NCBI GenBank assembly: GCA_002751075.1
Contig: NAOQ01000063.1
Coordinates: forward strand, 173,985-194,932
Length of the DNA stretch: 20,948 nucleotides
DNA from: Ichthyophonus hoferi
Taxonomy: Eukaryota; Opisthokonta; Ichthyosporea; Ichthyophonida; Ichthyophonidae
Reading direction: 5' to 3'
The position numbers were made by a program, and so were the translations under genes. The notes below the pieces were generated by a model that had not been told where the DNA came from, did no database searches, and saw only the letters and a program-made list of their open reading frames with translations. Shown one piece after another: positions 1 to 11,400 of this stretch. How positions within the stretch are numbered: position 1 is the first letter of the stretch; every line of letters starts with the position of its first letter.

Positions 1-1227
1 CCATACACTTTAAGACGCCTATATTACTATATTACAGTAATAGAGTATATAGGAATATACTCTAGTATGTGCTATTGTATAATAATGCAGTAATAACCAA
101 CCAATTCATCAAACTTTATAATATATTTTGCGATATGTATTAAAATACATATATAAATATTTGTTTTGTAATATAATACTGCTGTGATAATCAACTGCAC
201 GAAACCATATACTATGTGTTGAGGTATTACACTAATAAAGCATGCTAATATGCATATGTTAAATATATTATATAACAATATAGTAATAATCAACTACACT
301 GTGGAAACATTACAAAAGTAAAATATAGTAATTAAAATACACAACTTTGGCTAAGGAGGTGCTGTCATAAAGAGTAGTGCATGTATTGAAACAGTAGTAA
401 TTATGGTGAAAAGGTGTGATGTAATTTGATGCTTTTCTACCTATCTATTTACTATAATATATATATATATCGTTGCAAGATTATTCTTTTACACTTAACC
501 ATAATAACAAAATGATATTTTAATATCCGCCCAGCAGTAAAAGTAGGAACTAGGTCTGCCGTGTGCTAAATAGGGTACGATAGTTTAAACACGTTGATAT
601 AACCAAACCTAGTTAGAGATAATTTATTTCTAGTTAGAGAGTAAAAGTGAGTATATTTGTAGGGTTTAAAGCCAGAAGGAATGTAATAAAAAATTGAAAG
701 AAAGGAAATATCGACAGAGAGTAAACCAAAAGAATGAAGGATATGTAAACGAGAAAAAGAAAGTCAAACAAAATTGTGTATGTGTGTGTATATGATATGT
801 GTCAGAGATAAAGTGACGGATATTAAAACTTAATATTATATAGCCGTCTTTGAAATTAATAGTTAAGGAGGGTATATTAAACAAATTTGCAAATTTGGAA
901 CAGAAAAACAATATAAAGCAACCAAAAAACCAAAAAACCAATATAATATACACATAATACTGCAGAACACTAATAATTAATGTTATTACATCAGTAAAAG
1001 TGCATAGATAACGAGACAAAAAAGATTTCAACTCGTACTAAGGGGGGACCAACACGCATGGCTTTTTAATATTTCTATATCTAGTCATTTCGTCCCAACA
1101 GGATGCAGTTTATTGACCGTAAGGGCGCATGTATAGACTTTGTAAATCTGCAAGTGTAACAACTAGCATTATTACTATTATTTTTGTTACCTATTAAGAT
1201 CAATTGGTAGAAATTTAGCATCCAGAT

Positions 1228-1590
1228 CCTTTACTAGAAGGCCAACTAATCAAACCTGCTACAGTTAACCATTAAAGATAATTTGTATAGTACCCATCTA
1301 CAATCACAGTGGTTTAGATCATAATTATTGCACATATTGCAAGTTTCATAATAAGAAGTTTAAGGTGTCTCTGCACTCGGAACAATTGTGTGTACTACAT
1401 ATAGAGCACAAAGGCTTGAGCTTGTCTCTTACTTTTTTGATAACTATCTAGATCAACTAGAAGAAGATAGGAACACTGTACGTCAAATAGAGTTTACTAA
1501 AAAAAGATATTAGTTTAAATTCCAATAGTCAAATAAAATTTAGCATAACAGATACTGATACTAGTTCAATTTCTAATAAATTTCAACAAA
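1228..1590 (+). repeat. Decayed dispersed repeat fragment, copy A (tentative)
   Basis: Three short blocks, at about 1230-1250, 1352-1365 and 1557-1587, occur in the same order as similar blocks in copy B (2108-2355). The first block differs only by transitions; the third is about three quarters identical. Conceptual reading gives short peptide stretches with a Cys-x2-Cys pair, so an old protein-coding element fragment is possible. The family is not identified. Both copies are badly decayed. No single block would be significant alone in AT-rich DNA; the shared order is the main support. Confidence 0.35.
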
Positions 1591-2105
1591 AGTGGATGAG
1601 ATTAGAGGAGCAGAGCCTTTGATAATGTCGTAACTATTTCTATCTATATAATTAGACATTTCAATTTTAAATTTGTGCATCTCTGATCATCACAGGTTGA
1701 GCGAAAAATAATAAAATAAAATACTGCAATTTGTCTAGTAGGTTTATTTACATTTTTTTAGAATCAAAGCGTTTAATGCCTTCTTTTCGTTGCAGCTTAT
1801 TCCTTTATATGCAAGACCGAGCCATCCAAATAAGGGCATGATAATATAAGATTGTCGAGATAAGATCAGCCAATCCTAGCGGCTCTCTGTAATCTTTCAT
1901 GAATTGTATTAGCCAATATGATATTTATTTCTGATTGGTCCCATTTAGGCTATTGTTTGTATCACATTAGGGGGAATGCTTAAAAGAAACAGAACAAATA
2001 AAAATACCGTTCTCAGTCGTCAACATTTTCTGTTTAATTTATGTGCTTTATGTTTTTTATATTATGTATATACTTGTAAAATATTTTGAGGTAGATAATT
2101 AAGAA

Positions 2106-2357
2106 ATTTTACTGGAAGACCAACCAGTTGAGTCTGACTTTCATTTTTCCTACAATGATAATAGCGCAACTCTATGTACACATTATATGCATAGTAAATC
2201 GCGGAGTAAGAAGTTGAAAGGTTCCATATCCATTGAACATCAGAGAGAGATTTAAGAGCAGCTAACGGGAGCTTTAGTTTGCCCTTTACCTGACGATGAC
2301 TACCTGATAAAACTTAGTACAAGAGATACTAGTCCTATTTCCCATATATTTGAATCG
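2106..2357 (+). repeat. Decayed dispersed repeat fragment, copy B (tentative)
   Basis: Shorter partner of copy A. Its three blocks lie at about 2108-2128, 2207-2222 and 2325-2355 in the same order and orientation, with smaller gaps between them. The fragment is broken and no ends, terminal repeats or target duplications are visible. A vague resemblance to the cysteine-rich tail of piggyBac-type transposases was considered, but it is too weak to name the family. Confidence 0.35.
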
Positions 2358-2441
2358 TGAAATATAGCATACTATATACTATATCGCATTTTTGTTGTAA
2401 TTTCCTATATACAGTTTACTTGCACTGGGATCTACGTAATT

Positions 2442-2544
2442 TTAATCTTGAGGAGATTAAATGCTTCTCATATCGATGGTGGCTCACTTTGTCATAGAAG
2501 GCATTAAATTGTTTAAATGCCTGATGCATTTATATCCAATCAGG
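2442..2544. other. Three successive short hairpins
   Basis: TTAATC pairs with GATTAA across a 7-nt loop (2442-2460). Arms starting AGGCATT and ending AATGCCT form a near-complete 24-nt palindrome (2499-2522). CCTGAT pairs with ATCAGG across the next 13 bases (2520-2544). The last overlaps a CCAATCA site. Function is unknown. Confidence 0.4.
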
Positions 2545-2588
2545 CACGGCTATTTCTATTAATATAATTATATTTTATTATATAGTAA

Positions 2589-2721
2589 TATATTATATTA
2601 TATTATATTATATTGTATTGTACTATATTGTATTATATTCCATTATATTATATTATATTATATTATATTATATTATATTATATTATATTATATTATATTA
2701 TATTACATCATACTATATTAA
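2589..2721. repeat. TATTA pentanucleotide microsatellite
   Basis: Near-perfect tandem TATTA units, purest at 2645-2705, with degenerate flanks containing interspersed G and C changes. Confidence 0.95.
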
Positions 2722-4418
2722 GTTATAATTACATCTTGACCGAAATCCTCGGATAAGAAACTTTATAAATCGAACGCTTGCAATTATGTCAGGTTATACT
2801 AGGGTAAAAATACTATGTTTCGAATTTATATAAACTTGGAAGCAATATTGTTGTATGTAACTATTCATTTTGTTAGTTAGCTGGTTTTATACTCTGGTAT
2901 GGTATATAAAAATTACACTCAGTGATAGGAATAGTCGATAAAAATTTATGATAGGTCTATTACGGATATGAAACAGATAAAAGGATATTTGATTGTTTGA
3001 ACAGATTTTGAACGCATATCTAGCATACAAAATACATAACGGGGTGGGACGGAAGATCATTAGATAAGATATCAATATGCTTCGTATCTTTTACAGATAA
3101 ATATAGACAAATACGGTATACACATACCTATATTTATACAATCTGGGCCAAACTAGTTCTAATTAAAATTAATTGCCTCTATGTTGTTGATTAATTTATG
3201 TAACATATATATTTGTCTACTACAAAACCAATAAAACAAAATTCCGTAGTGAAGCTGAAATAACAAATTTTTTCTTTTGTTTTAATTATACAAATGCAAC
3301 CGTGGGCTAATAGTGAAGATGAATGTAATAATAACTACAAGATAAGCTAATATATTGATATATGGCCCCATATAACGGAAAACTTGGGTACGTGTCGGTG
3401 TATTTAGTTGAATATACCATACTTTAGATTAAGCTAACTAACATCTTGTGATCCTTGTATTATTCATCCTAACTCTTAAATTGCTTTAGGAGGGGGAAAA
3501 AAAGAAGAAAAAAATCAGCCAATTTTTTATGTTTATCTCATCATTTATCAGCATTTGAAGTATTGAAATAATATATATAGTATTTATTTACATCAAAAGC
3601 CATTAAAATGTTCACGTTAGTTACATTATATTTTTATCTTGGGTGCACATGGTGGCTTTTAGCCTAATCATTAAAGTATTGCGGTAACCACAGGCATAAA
3701 ATAGGGCACACCATTGCATTAGGTCGGCTTACAATGTATTACACGCTGGAATGGAGCACGTAATAGAATAGAATAGGGCCTTTGTAATATAACTATCATC
3801 TACATATTTAATATGAAATAACACTTTGTATTTGGTTAATTTAGTTATTTATTTATTTATACCCTCATAATAATTAATTATCTAATGGAGGTTTTAGTTT
3901 AAGTATTCTGGGCATAGGTTGTATTTTTTTTAAAACTATAACCAATGCTGCTATAAAGTTATGTATATAACCACAAATCGGTTATAGATTCCCAAAGATT
4001 CCGGTGTATGGAGTTTTAACAAAAATATACAAAACCGATTAATCCTATGCCTTTACATACCATATGCATAATGGAAGAGATATTATATTATAGTACAGAG
4101 AGTAACATTTCAAAAACTTCGGCAAGTGAAAGTATTTTTATATATACATTTACTTACAAGCAATTATTGTAAGCTCCATTTAATAGTATCGTTTAATGTA
4201 ATATATATATATATTATTAGGTTATATTAACAAGTTCTACTATATTTATTAGGTTACAGGTAAAACACTATATTTTCATTAGGAAATTGGCTAAGTGATA
4301 ATAATTAATAAATAACATTGTGGCTCTGTTCCAAATAATTTACAGTTTATCACAAATATGTGATATGTAATACCTTTTTGCAACCATTTTTAATAGTTTC
4401 CATACGATAATGAATGAT

Positions 4419-4443
4419 GCATACATACATGCATACATACATA
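4419..4443. repeat. CATA microsatellite
   Basis: Tandem CATA units with one G substitution, followed by related ATGCATA sequence to about 4495. Confidence 0.85.
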
Positions 4444-4550
4444 CAAGCCTACATGCATATATAGACACAGATATAGATGCATACATATATATGCTTCATT
4501 GTATAGCTATATGTACCTAAGTGGATCAGTTTTCAGTCTAGTTAGTTTTG

Positions 4551-4637
4551 CTTTCATTTTGTATTTTTTATTTTCATTTTGTATTTTTTATTTTTATTTT
4601 TATTTTTATTTTTATTTCTGCTTTTATTTTATTTTTT
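4551..4637. repeat. T-rich tandem repeat (TTTTA type)
   Basis: A unit of about 20 bases (TTTCATTTTGTATTTTTTA) occurs twice in tandem and grades into repeated TTTTA units. This is a low-complexity pyrimidine-rich tract. Confidence 0.85.
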
Positions 4638-4925
4638 GAAATTAAATATTTGTTAGACTGAATTTTACATTTATGCATTTTCAAGACCTGCAAGGAGGCA
4701 TTTTAAGTGATGTACTAAAATTATATAAATATGCATTATTTTAATTACACAATATAGTAGCTATTTGCTAAATTATATAATGTAATTATGTCTTTACCTA
4801 TATTAATAATATACGAAACTATCAAATTACATATATAGATGTATCTATCTATTTATTTATATTATATTTTCTTTATGCTCCATGCCTATACTTTAAAATC
4901 ATGACCCCGACCAAGTTTTATTGTG

Positions 4926-5283
4926 CCAATCCACCGTAATTTAATTTGCAATGGTGTGGTATTTAAATCATATTCCTTTGAATATCATTGGCTCAATAAC
5001 GAACCAATGCAATTTAGATGTCACTTTTAGGTGTACTTACCAAATAAACTATGCAATAACTTTTGCCAATCTCGCCTAAATCCAAAATACTCCTAACGTT
5101 TTTTTAAAAAAAATCTATCAAATCATTTATAAAAAGGAAAAATCCGGCTATTTATGTTATCCAACACACAATCAAAACTATCCCAAACCTCGTTTGCCTA
5201 TCAGTCATTGTACCTACCTGTGCCTTTTCTTACTAGCGAATGAAAATGGATTAATAAAGGTTTCACTTTTCTATATCCAATCA
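4926..5283 (+). promoter_or_regulatory. CCAAT-box cluster, probable promoter region of gene 1
   Basis: Five CCAAT pentamers on either strand lie at 4926-4930, 4987-4991 (reverse), 5004-5008, 5066-5070 and 5277-5281, ending about 160 bases before the proposed start codon at 5439. By base composition I would expect fewer than one in this length. CCAAT boxes bind the NF-Y/HAP complex in eukaryotes and often sit just upstream of transcription starts. No TATA box or start site can be chosen with confidence. Confidence 0.45.
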
Positions 5284-5438
5284 GCTAAGCTAAATCACGG
5301 ACTATAATGGATGGGCTGTATTTCACAGGCCTTCATTTTTCTTGCCTAGGGGAAACAGCTAGAAGCACCTTCTTTTGTTGCTGCTACCACGTTTTATGTT
5401 TAGTATTTTTATGTATTTTTATATTTTCTAAAGCACGA

Positions 5439-5493
5439 ATGGCTAAAACAGGTGGTGACTTTGCCGTAGTTACGCGTCGAAAGACCAACAACA
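5439..5493 (+). CDS. Gene 1, proposed coding exon 1 (start)
   Basis: ATG at 5439 opens MAKTGGDFAVVTRRKTNN, a G+C-richer island in AT-rich DNA, and ends at a consensus donor GTGAGT (5494). The exon leaves one base, exactly what the exon at 6428 needs, forming Arg19. The same frame is open upstream to an ATG at 5307, but that part is Phe/Cys/Leu-rich and ends in TTTTCTAAAG just before 5434, like a 3' intron end, so a 5'UTR intron is possible. The context of the chosen ATG (cacgaATGG) is moderate. No domain is present in these residues. Confidence 0.6.
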
Positions 5494-8400
5494 GTGAGTT
5501 TCCAATTGCCGGTTTAGTTAAATGTGTGATACATACTGTAAACATAGCTACAGTTACATTCATTCTTTTCAAAGAAGTGTCTCGGTTCTTATATTAAATA
5601 ATTTTAAAGCTTATAAGTGAGTTCAGGTTGAGGTTGATCACAATATTCACATACGCCGAAATACATTGTTCGACGCACTGTTTATAATGGCATATGTGAA
5701 ACAAGATATATCATTTCTTGGTTATCCTAACAGTTGACTATTATTATTGATCATTATTCTGTTGTTTCTACTCATGTAAGCAATTAGACCGAAGAAAATT
5801 GGCAAGTTAATGGTATTTTTAACCCCAAGCGAGCTTTTTCTTTTTGTTGTAACAGGCTTTTTTTCCTGTTTTTAAGAACATATCTTGTGTTGTACAGGAA
5901 GAAGAAGGCAGACCGGTATTTACACCCTTTGTATAGTTGTGATCTCAAGGTTATTGTGATACCAAATCTGGCAGAATAATGAATGTGGATAGAGATACAT
6001 TGATTAGTAGCACTTGAGCATACACATTTGAATTTAAATATACTAGTCAGCAAGTTGTCGAACCAATCTATTTACTATCTACTATATGTGTACATATATT
6101 TCTTTATACCAAAATCTTACATATGGCAGTTCTATGCTCGTGACTACAAACTATAATATAGGGATGATGTTTTTTGTTAGGTTTATTGTAAAATACCTAC
6201 ATATATCTTCTAATTTGTAGCACGAAACATTCTGACTTACTTTCTAAGCCCAGATCAATATATATATATTTGATAACCATATCACACATATCACACACGG
6301 AAAAGAATAATTCATCTCAGCCATACTCAACCCTACTATATCATACTCTATCATACTATATCGTATTGGAATTATCTCACTAATCATCTCATCCTTCTTT
6401 TCTCATCAATTTATCTACCTTTCATAGGGGGAATACCCTTAGCGGTGAAAATACCCGACGCGCGAGTAGAGGCTGAAACCACACGATTAATTCGATTTCT
6501 TTTTACCTATAACCCAAAAGGAAAGCGAAAACTAGTGTGCCTTAATGGCCAGCATTCACCCCCATGGGCCTACGCATCGGATGCGTTTCCTTCCAACTCT
6601 ATCGAATTTGTATACCATCCTGATGTATATAAAACACGAATGTGCCCAGATGGGGAGAAGTGTCGTGAACCGCGCGAGAAATGTGGCTACTTACATCCAC
6701 ACGAGGTCTTTCTTCCACCCTGGAGGTGTCAAGGCCTTGTGGTTGACGGTTATTGGTATCCCCCTGACCCAGTGACCTGTAAGTACTTCTTTTTAAAATT
6801 TAGTGTAGTAAGTGAGGGGTTACGTGGTTGGTTGTGTGGTTGTGTGATTATGTGAACAGCCAGTTATATTATAATCTCAGATGATGTCATAACACCGTCG
6901 TAATTGGTTGGGTAATAAGGATTTGCATGATTTATATATATATAGGATACTATGTTTTGGGGATGGTGTAAGTTGGTTTTATTTTTTAATCCTGGATTGT
7001 CATTGGTCTATCTTGAGGAGTTAGCATGATGTATCTCTCTTCCTGGTACACAAGTGATCATCTTTGTAGTACCGACCAATTTTAAACGCGTTATAAAATC
7101 ATTTACCTATGTGTACAATGCATTAAAAATATTCTACAACCAATCACCTAAGCCATGTAGTGTTTGCCCAATTATAGAACGATTTATGCGTAGTCTTGAC
7201 AATTTGAAACTAAAAAATTAAAAAATTAAAATGAATATGAACTGTTTCTTTATTGGTTGTTGAAACATACAAGATAACCTGTAACACATTCCTACCATTC
7301 CTGTAGCATTCATTACCCAACACGCTTATTATTATCAATAAAGAATACACTTTAGCTTGGAGGTAATCATCAGATCAGGCTCGAAATTGAAAAGTTGCGG
7401 CGTGTTTTGGTAATGTCAAAGGTCATTTGTCGTTCATACATTTATATTATGCATATGCATAGCTATCATATTAGGGTACATTATGACCCTATTTGATAAA
7501 TTTAAAGTGATTTGACTAACCTTCAACAGAGTTAATTTAAACTTCTAATTTTAATTTTATGGGCTGCAAATCATGTTACAGGTATAAACATAAGCATAAA
7601 CATAGCCTGATATGGTAAAGAAGATGGCCATCTCCGTTTTAACTGTCTACAATATTTTGAGTATGCTGTGTCCAGAAACACACTATACATGATATACCAG
7701 CTATATGACTATTATATTTATATACTACAGATGATTGGTTCCGGTACTTGATGTTGGAGTTCAAAACTGGGGACCAACCCTGCCGAGTTAAGAAGGATCA
7801 TGATATTCAAAGGTAGGCACTGGCTGATCTTGACTATGATTCTCTTTGTTTTGTAACTTATTATTATCATTATTATTGTTGTTGTTACTGTTATTATATT
7901 TATTGTAGTTTAAAGATTACCCAACAAGCCTCCCTGGTTAGTTGAATGCTCTTAATTAATTACTACTAATTAATTAATTGAAAGTGATTAGAGTCAATCA
8001 CATACTTTGGTTTGGGCCAGTTGGCATCCAGTCAGCTTCCTATCTCGATTCTCTTTTAATGATCTCACTGTACGACCCAACAGTATTTTTATTTACTTAA
8101 ACATAGTCCTATGTACAAAGACTACCAAGTAGGGCTCTATATATAGATATATAACTGTATAATCTGCGACAGCCTAGCTATAGTCAGCCACAGAATAAAG
8201 TCAATCTGGATCGAGCCATTGCAGCCAATTGATCAAATTGTTCTCCCTACTATTATGAATTTATATACCATGTTAAAGCTCTTTTCATATTCCTTTTCAT
8301 ATGTTTTATGTTTTGGATGAAATAATCCACCTAGGCCAATGGGGAGTGTTAAAACAAAAATAAATAAATAATTTGGTCACTTCTTTATATAGATATAAAC

Positions 8401-11400
8401 ACTTAATATTATAGGCAGTTATTATTACATATGTAGCCAGGGAATATAGATACAGGCCATTATATCCTGCTCTACTTTTATCTATTTATTCATCTATATT
8501 TCCACTTCTCTCTTCTCTTCCTCTCTCCATCCACGTCCACTCTGTGTCTAAAATGATTAATCTTCAGATCAATAAAACGGATTTTACAAGACAATAATCT
8601 TGAAGATCCTATCCAGCATGGACCTCTCGTTCAATACTACCTACCTTATTTGCCCTCATGCCATATGTCATTCCATATATTGAATAATTTCTTGGCTTGG
8701 ATGTAAGTGTCAAAGTAGTGCCTATTCTGTCATAGATAAATGCTGAAACTCAGCTACCTCACCCACCCCTAGGTGTCCTTACTGGCACATACAAGCCGAC
8801 CCAACAGACCGTCGAGAACCAGTGCGGCTTAATCCCGAGAATGGCCGGTGGATACCCCTTCCTAACAACTCTCCTTTAACTGCGGTGCGATTCCATCCCA
8901 TGTCCTACAAACGACAGGCCTGCATTTTTATTGAGAGTCAACGCGAGAAATGTATACGTGGTCGTTATTGCACTCACAGCCACTTGGGCGATGAAATAAT
9001 ATTGATTCCCCGTTATCTAGAAAAACTTAAGGCTGAACTTCTCTCCCCAGTCGGAGCTCTAGGGATTATGACTTCTATGACTTCTCTAGAAAATATGTGT
9101 GGTGATATGAATATGAATATGAATGTCAATGTCAATGTCAATCAGAATATGTTACCAGTAGATAACTTTGCATCTGACGGCTATCCCTCTCCTCCTCTTT
9201 CCACTATTTCTTCGGTTGCCCATTCCCCGCCAACTTCCCCTCGTCTCCCCCTTCCTCTCACTTCTGTCTCCTCTATGAGTAGTATTAGTGGTGGGGTGGT
9301 GGCGCTTGATGTGGTGGTGGACACTAGACGTCATCATCCTCATCGTCATTCCTTTATGCCTACCAATAGTAACAGTAACAGTAACAGTAACACACGGCCC
9401 GAGACTGTCACTCCACCCACGGACTTGCAGGACAGTGGGAGCGAGAGTGAACAGGGACATGTGTCCCTTCTTAGCGCCTCTGATATGGAATTATCCTTAC
9501 GTGATACCGAGTCGGATTCTATTTTGATAACTGACCCCAAAAAAACGCAAAGCAGGACTTCAAGTCAAAGCCCAAATACGAATACGAATGATGGTTTAAA
9601 TTTACATTTAAATTTAAACTCTGCAGATGACGATGGGGAAAGTGTTGCCAATAGTATGGCAATTTTATTGGTTGGGAATGACCCGGATGCATCCGACCTA
9701 CCCGGCCCTGTTAGTACAGATTCGGTATGCCAGTCTCGGTTTGGTATAGGGTCTTCTGTTACCCAGCAACCACCCATGGATATGCAACAACAACAACAGC
9801 AGCAACAGCCACATCAGCAGCAACAACAGCCACTTCATCAAAGTCTTTCTCGATCAGACATTAATGCAATCAACCCACCTGTAGTTTCTATGGGGTCTAT
9901 GTCTCATCTACATTCCAAGGGTTCAGGCTCACATGGCATGACATCTCAGCATGGGATTGGTCCAGGGCCAGGGCCTAGTTACGGCTTACCTCATTTCACT
10001 GGACCCCCTAATATGGGCCCACAGATGATGAACTATAACATGCCCTTTTGCTACAATACTAATGGTAGTTATGGCCAGGCTTTTAATGGGCTCCCACCAC
10101 AGTGGCGGCCTGACCTGGAGCCTCAGATGGGGCAGGTAGGTTGATAGGATGACCTGGCTGTGTGTTTACCTTTTTGTTTAGTTGTTTATTCCTATTTTCT
10201 GAACTCTTCCTCTCTTCAGGACATAGTATATAGTACATAGGGTATAGTACATAGTGTTCAGTACATAATGTATAGTACATAATGCAATGTATAGTTTTGC
10301 TTTCCTCTATGCATCTATTCCTTTATTTGTTTATTCATGTGCTATGATTGATTAGCACAAGCATATTTATTTTCTTTGTGCTGAGTTATTTTTTATCTTT
10401 CTCTCACGAATGTTTTGTGAAGTAGGCATCAGTACATTTAGTTTGATTTTCTTCTCTCATTACTTATTTCAAGTTAATCGAAGGTTTATATCATTGGAAA
10501 GCAACACTTGTCAGCGACTATTTTGCGTATATATAGTGACAAATAAATGCAGGAAATACTCACATACTCATTATATTATAGTATGTCATATTATACTATG
10601 TTTAAATATATTATATTTGCTTATGTTATATCATAGTATGTTATATTTTGTTATGTTTAGATATATTATATTTTCTTACAATACATTGTTCTATGTTATA
10701 TTATGTTGTATTATATTGTATTGTATTGTGTTATATTACATATGCACATATATCTACACACCACTTACCAACCAATCTATTCCTCTCCTGCTCTTCCTCC
10801 CTCTCTCCCTTACCACAGCAATCCATGTTTTCCACTCCCCCCTTCCAGGTATCTAACAAACGAACCTCGCTCCCTGCAATGCCCTTGCAACCGCAACCCA
10901 ACCTGACCGCCGGTCAAGGGCGCCCGCGAACCTATGGTAATAGTATTAATAATAATAGTAATAGTGTTAGAAGTATGACCACAGATCCTTCCTGGCTGTC
11001 TACCACGTCCTGGTCTGCCTTTGCTAGCCCGTCCTGGTCTGCCCCACCTACCCCTCTCACAGGCTCTTCCGGCACTGTGACCCCTCTTAATATGAATAAA
11101 TTTGAAAACTGGTCCGCTGATGATGTGATGAGGTAGGAGAGGAGAGGATAGGATAGGATAGTGGATATATACTATCTCTATACTATCTGAGGGGAGGGAA
11201 GGGCTGTTGTTTACTATGGTCTATGGTGTTATGTTGTATTTTATTTTATTTTATTATGTTGTATTATGATATAATCGGTTATTATGCAAGATCATGCCAT
11301 GCCATGTTATATTGTATTATACTATCTTGCACTTTTTATTCCGTATTATATTGTTATATTATATTTTACTATATTATTATTATTATACTATCTCGTCCTT

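Larger units (their letters stand above)
1..4900. other. Noncoding AT-rich upstream region
   Basis: No convincing exon is seen on either strand. The open frames here are short, rich in Tyr/Ile/Phe/Leu and follow the base composition, as expected for AT-rich noncoding DNA. The longest, on the minus strand at 666-1031, reads as low-complexity hydrophobic sequence with no recognisable domain. The stretch contains microsatellites, possible decayed repeat copies and small hairpins, listed separately. The rest (about 1-1180, 1620-2090 and 2760-4400) shows nothing I can name. Confidence 0.7.
10136..10818 (+). other. Gene 1 intron 4
   Basis: 683 bases to CCACAG (10818), or 713 bases to TTCCAG (10848). 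It carries a 14-bp tandem repeat and a degenerate TTATATTATGTT-type tract (about 10565-10742). Confidence 0.85.

Noticed and set aside
666-1031. 121-codon minus-strand open frame with hydrophobic stretches
   Set aside because: Low-complexity Phe/Tyr/Ile/Leu composition follows the AT-rich DNA. There is no domain, no codon signal and no splice context.
5784-6053. 89-codon minus-strand open frame
   Set aside because: It lies inside intron 1 of gene 1, has mixed low-complexity content and no recognisable motif.
9152-9540. Overlapping open frames on both strands inside gene 1 exon 4
   Set aside because: They are shadows of the repetitive Ser/Asn/Pro coding frame. Only the main frame joins the zinc-finger and SAM exons in phase.
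10410-10856. 148-codon open frame in intron 4
   Set aside because: Most of it is translated TTATATT-type repeat. Only the end overlaps exon 5, in another frame.
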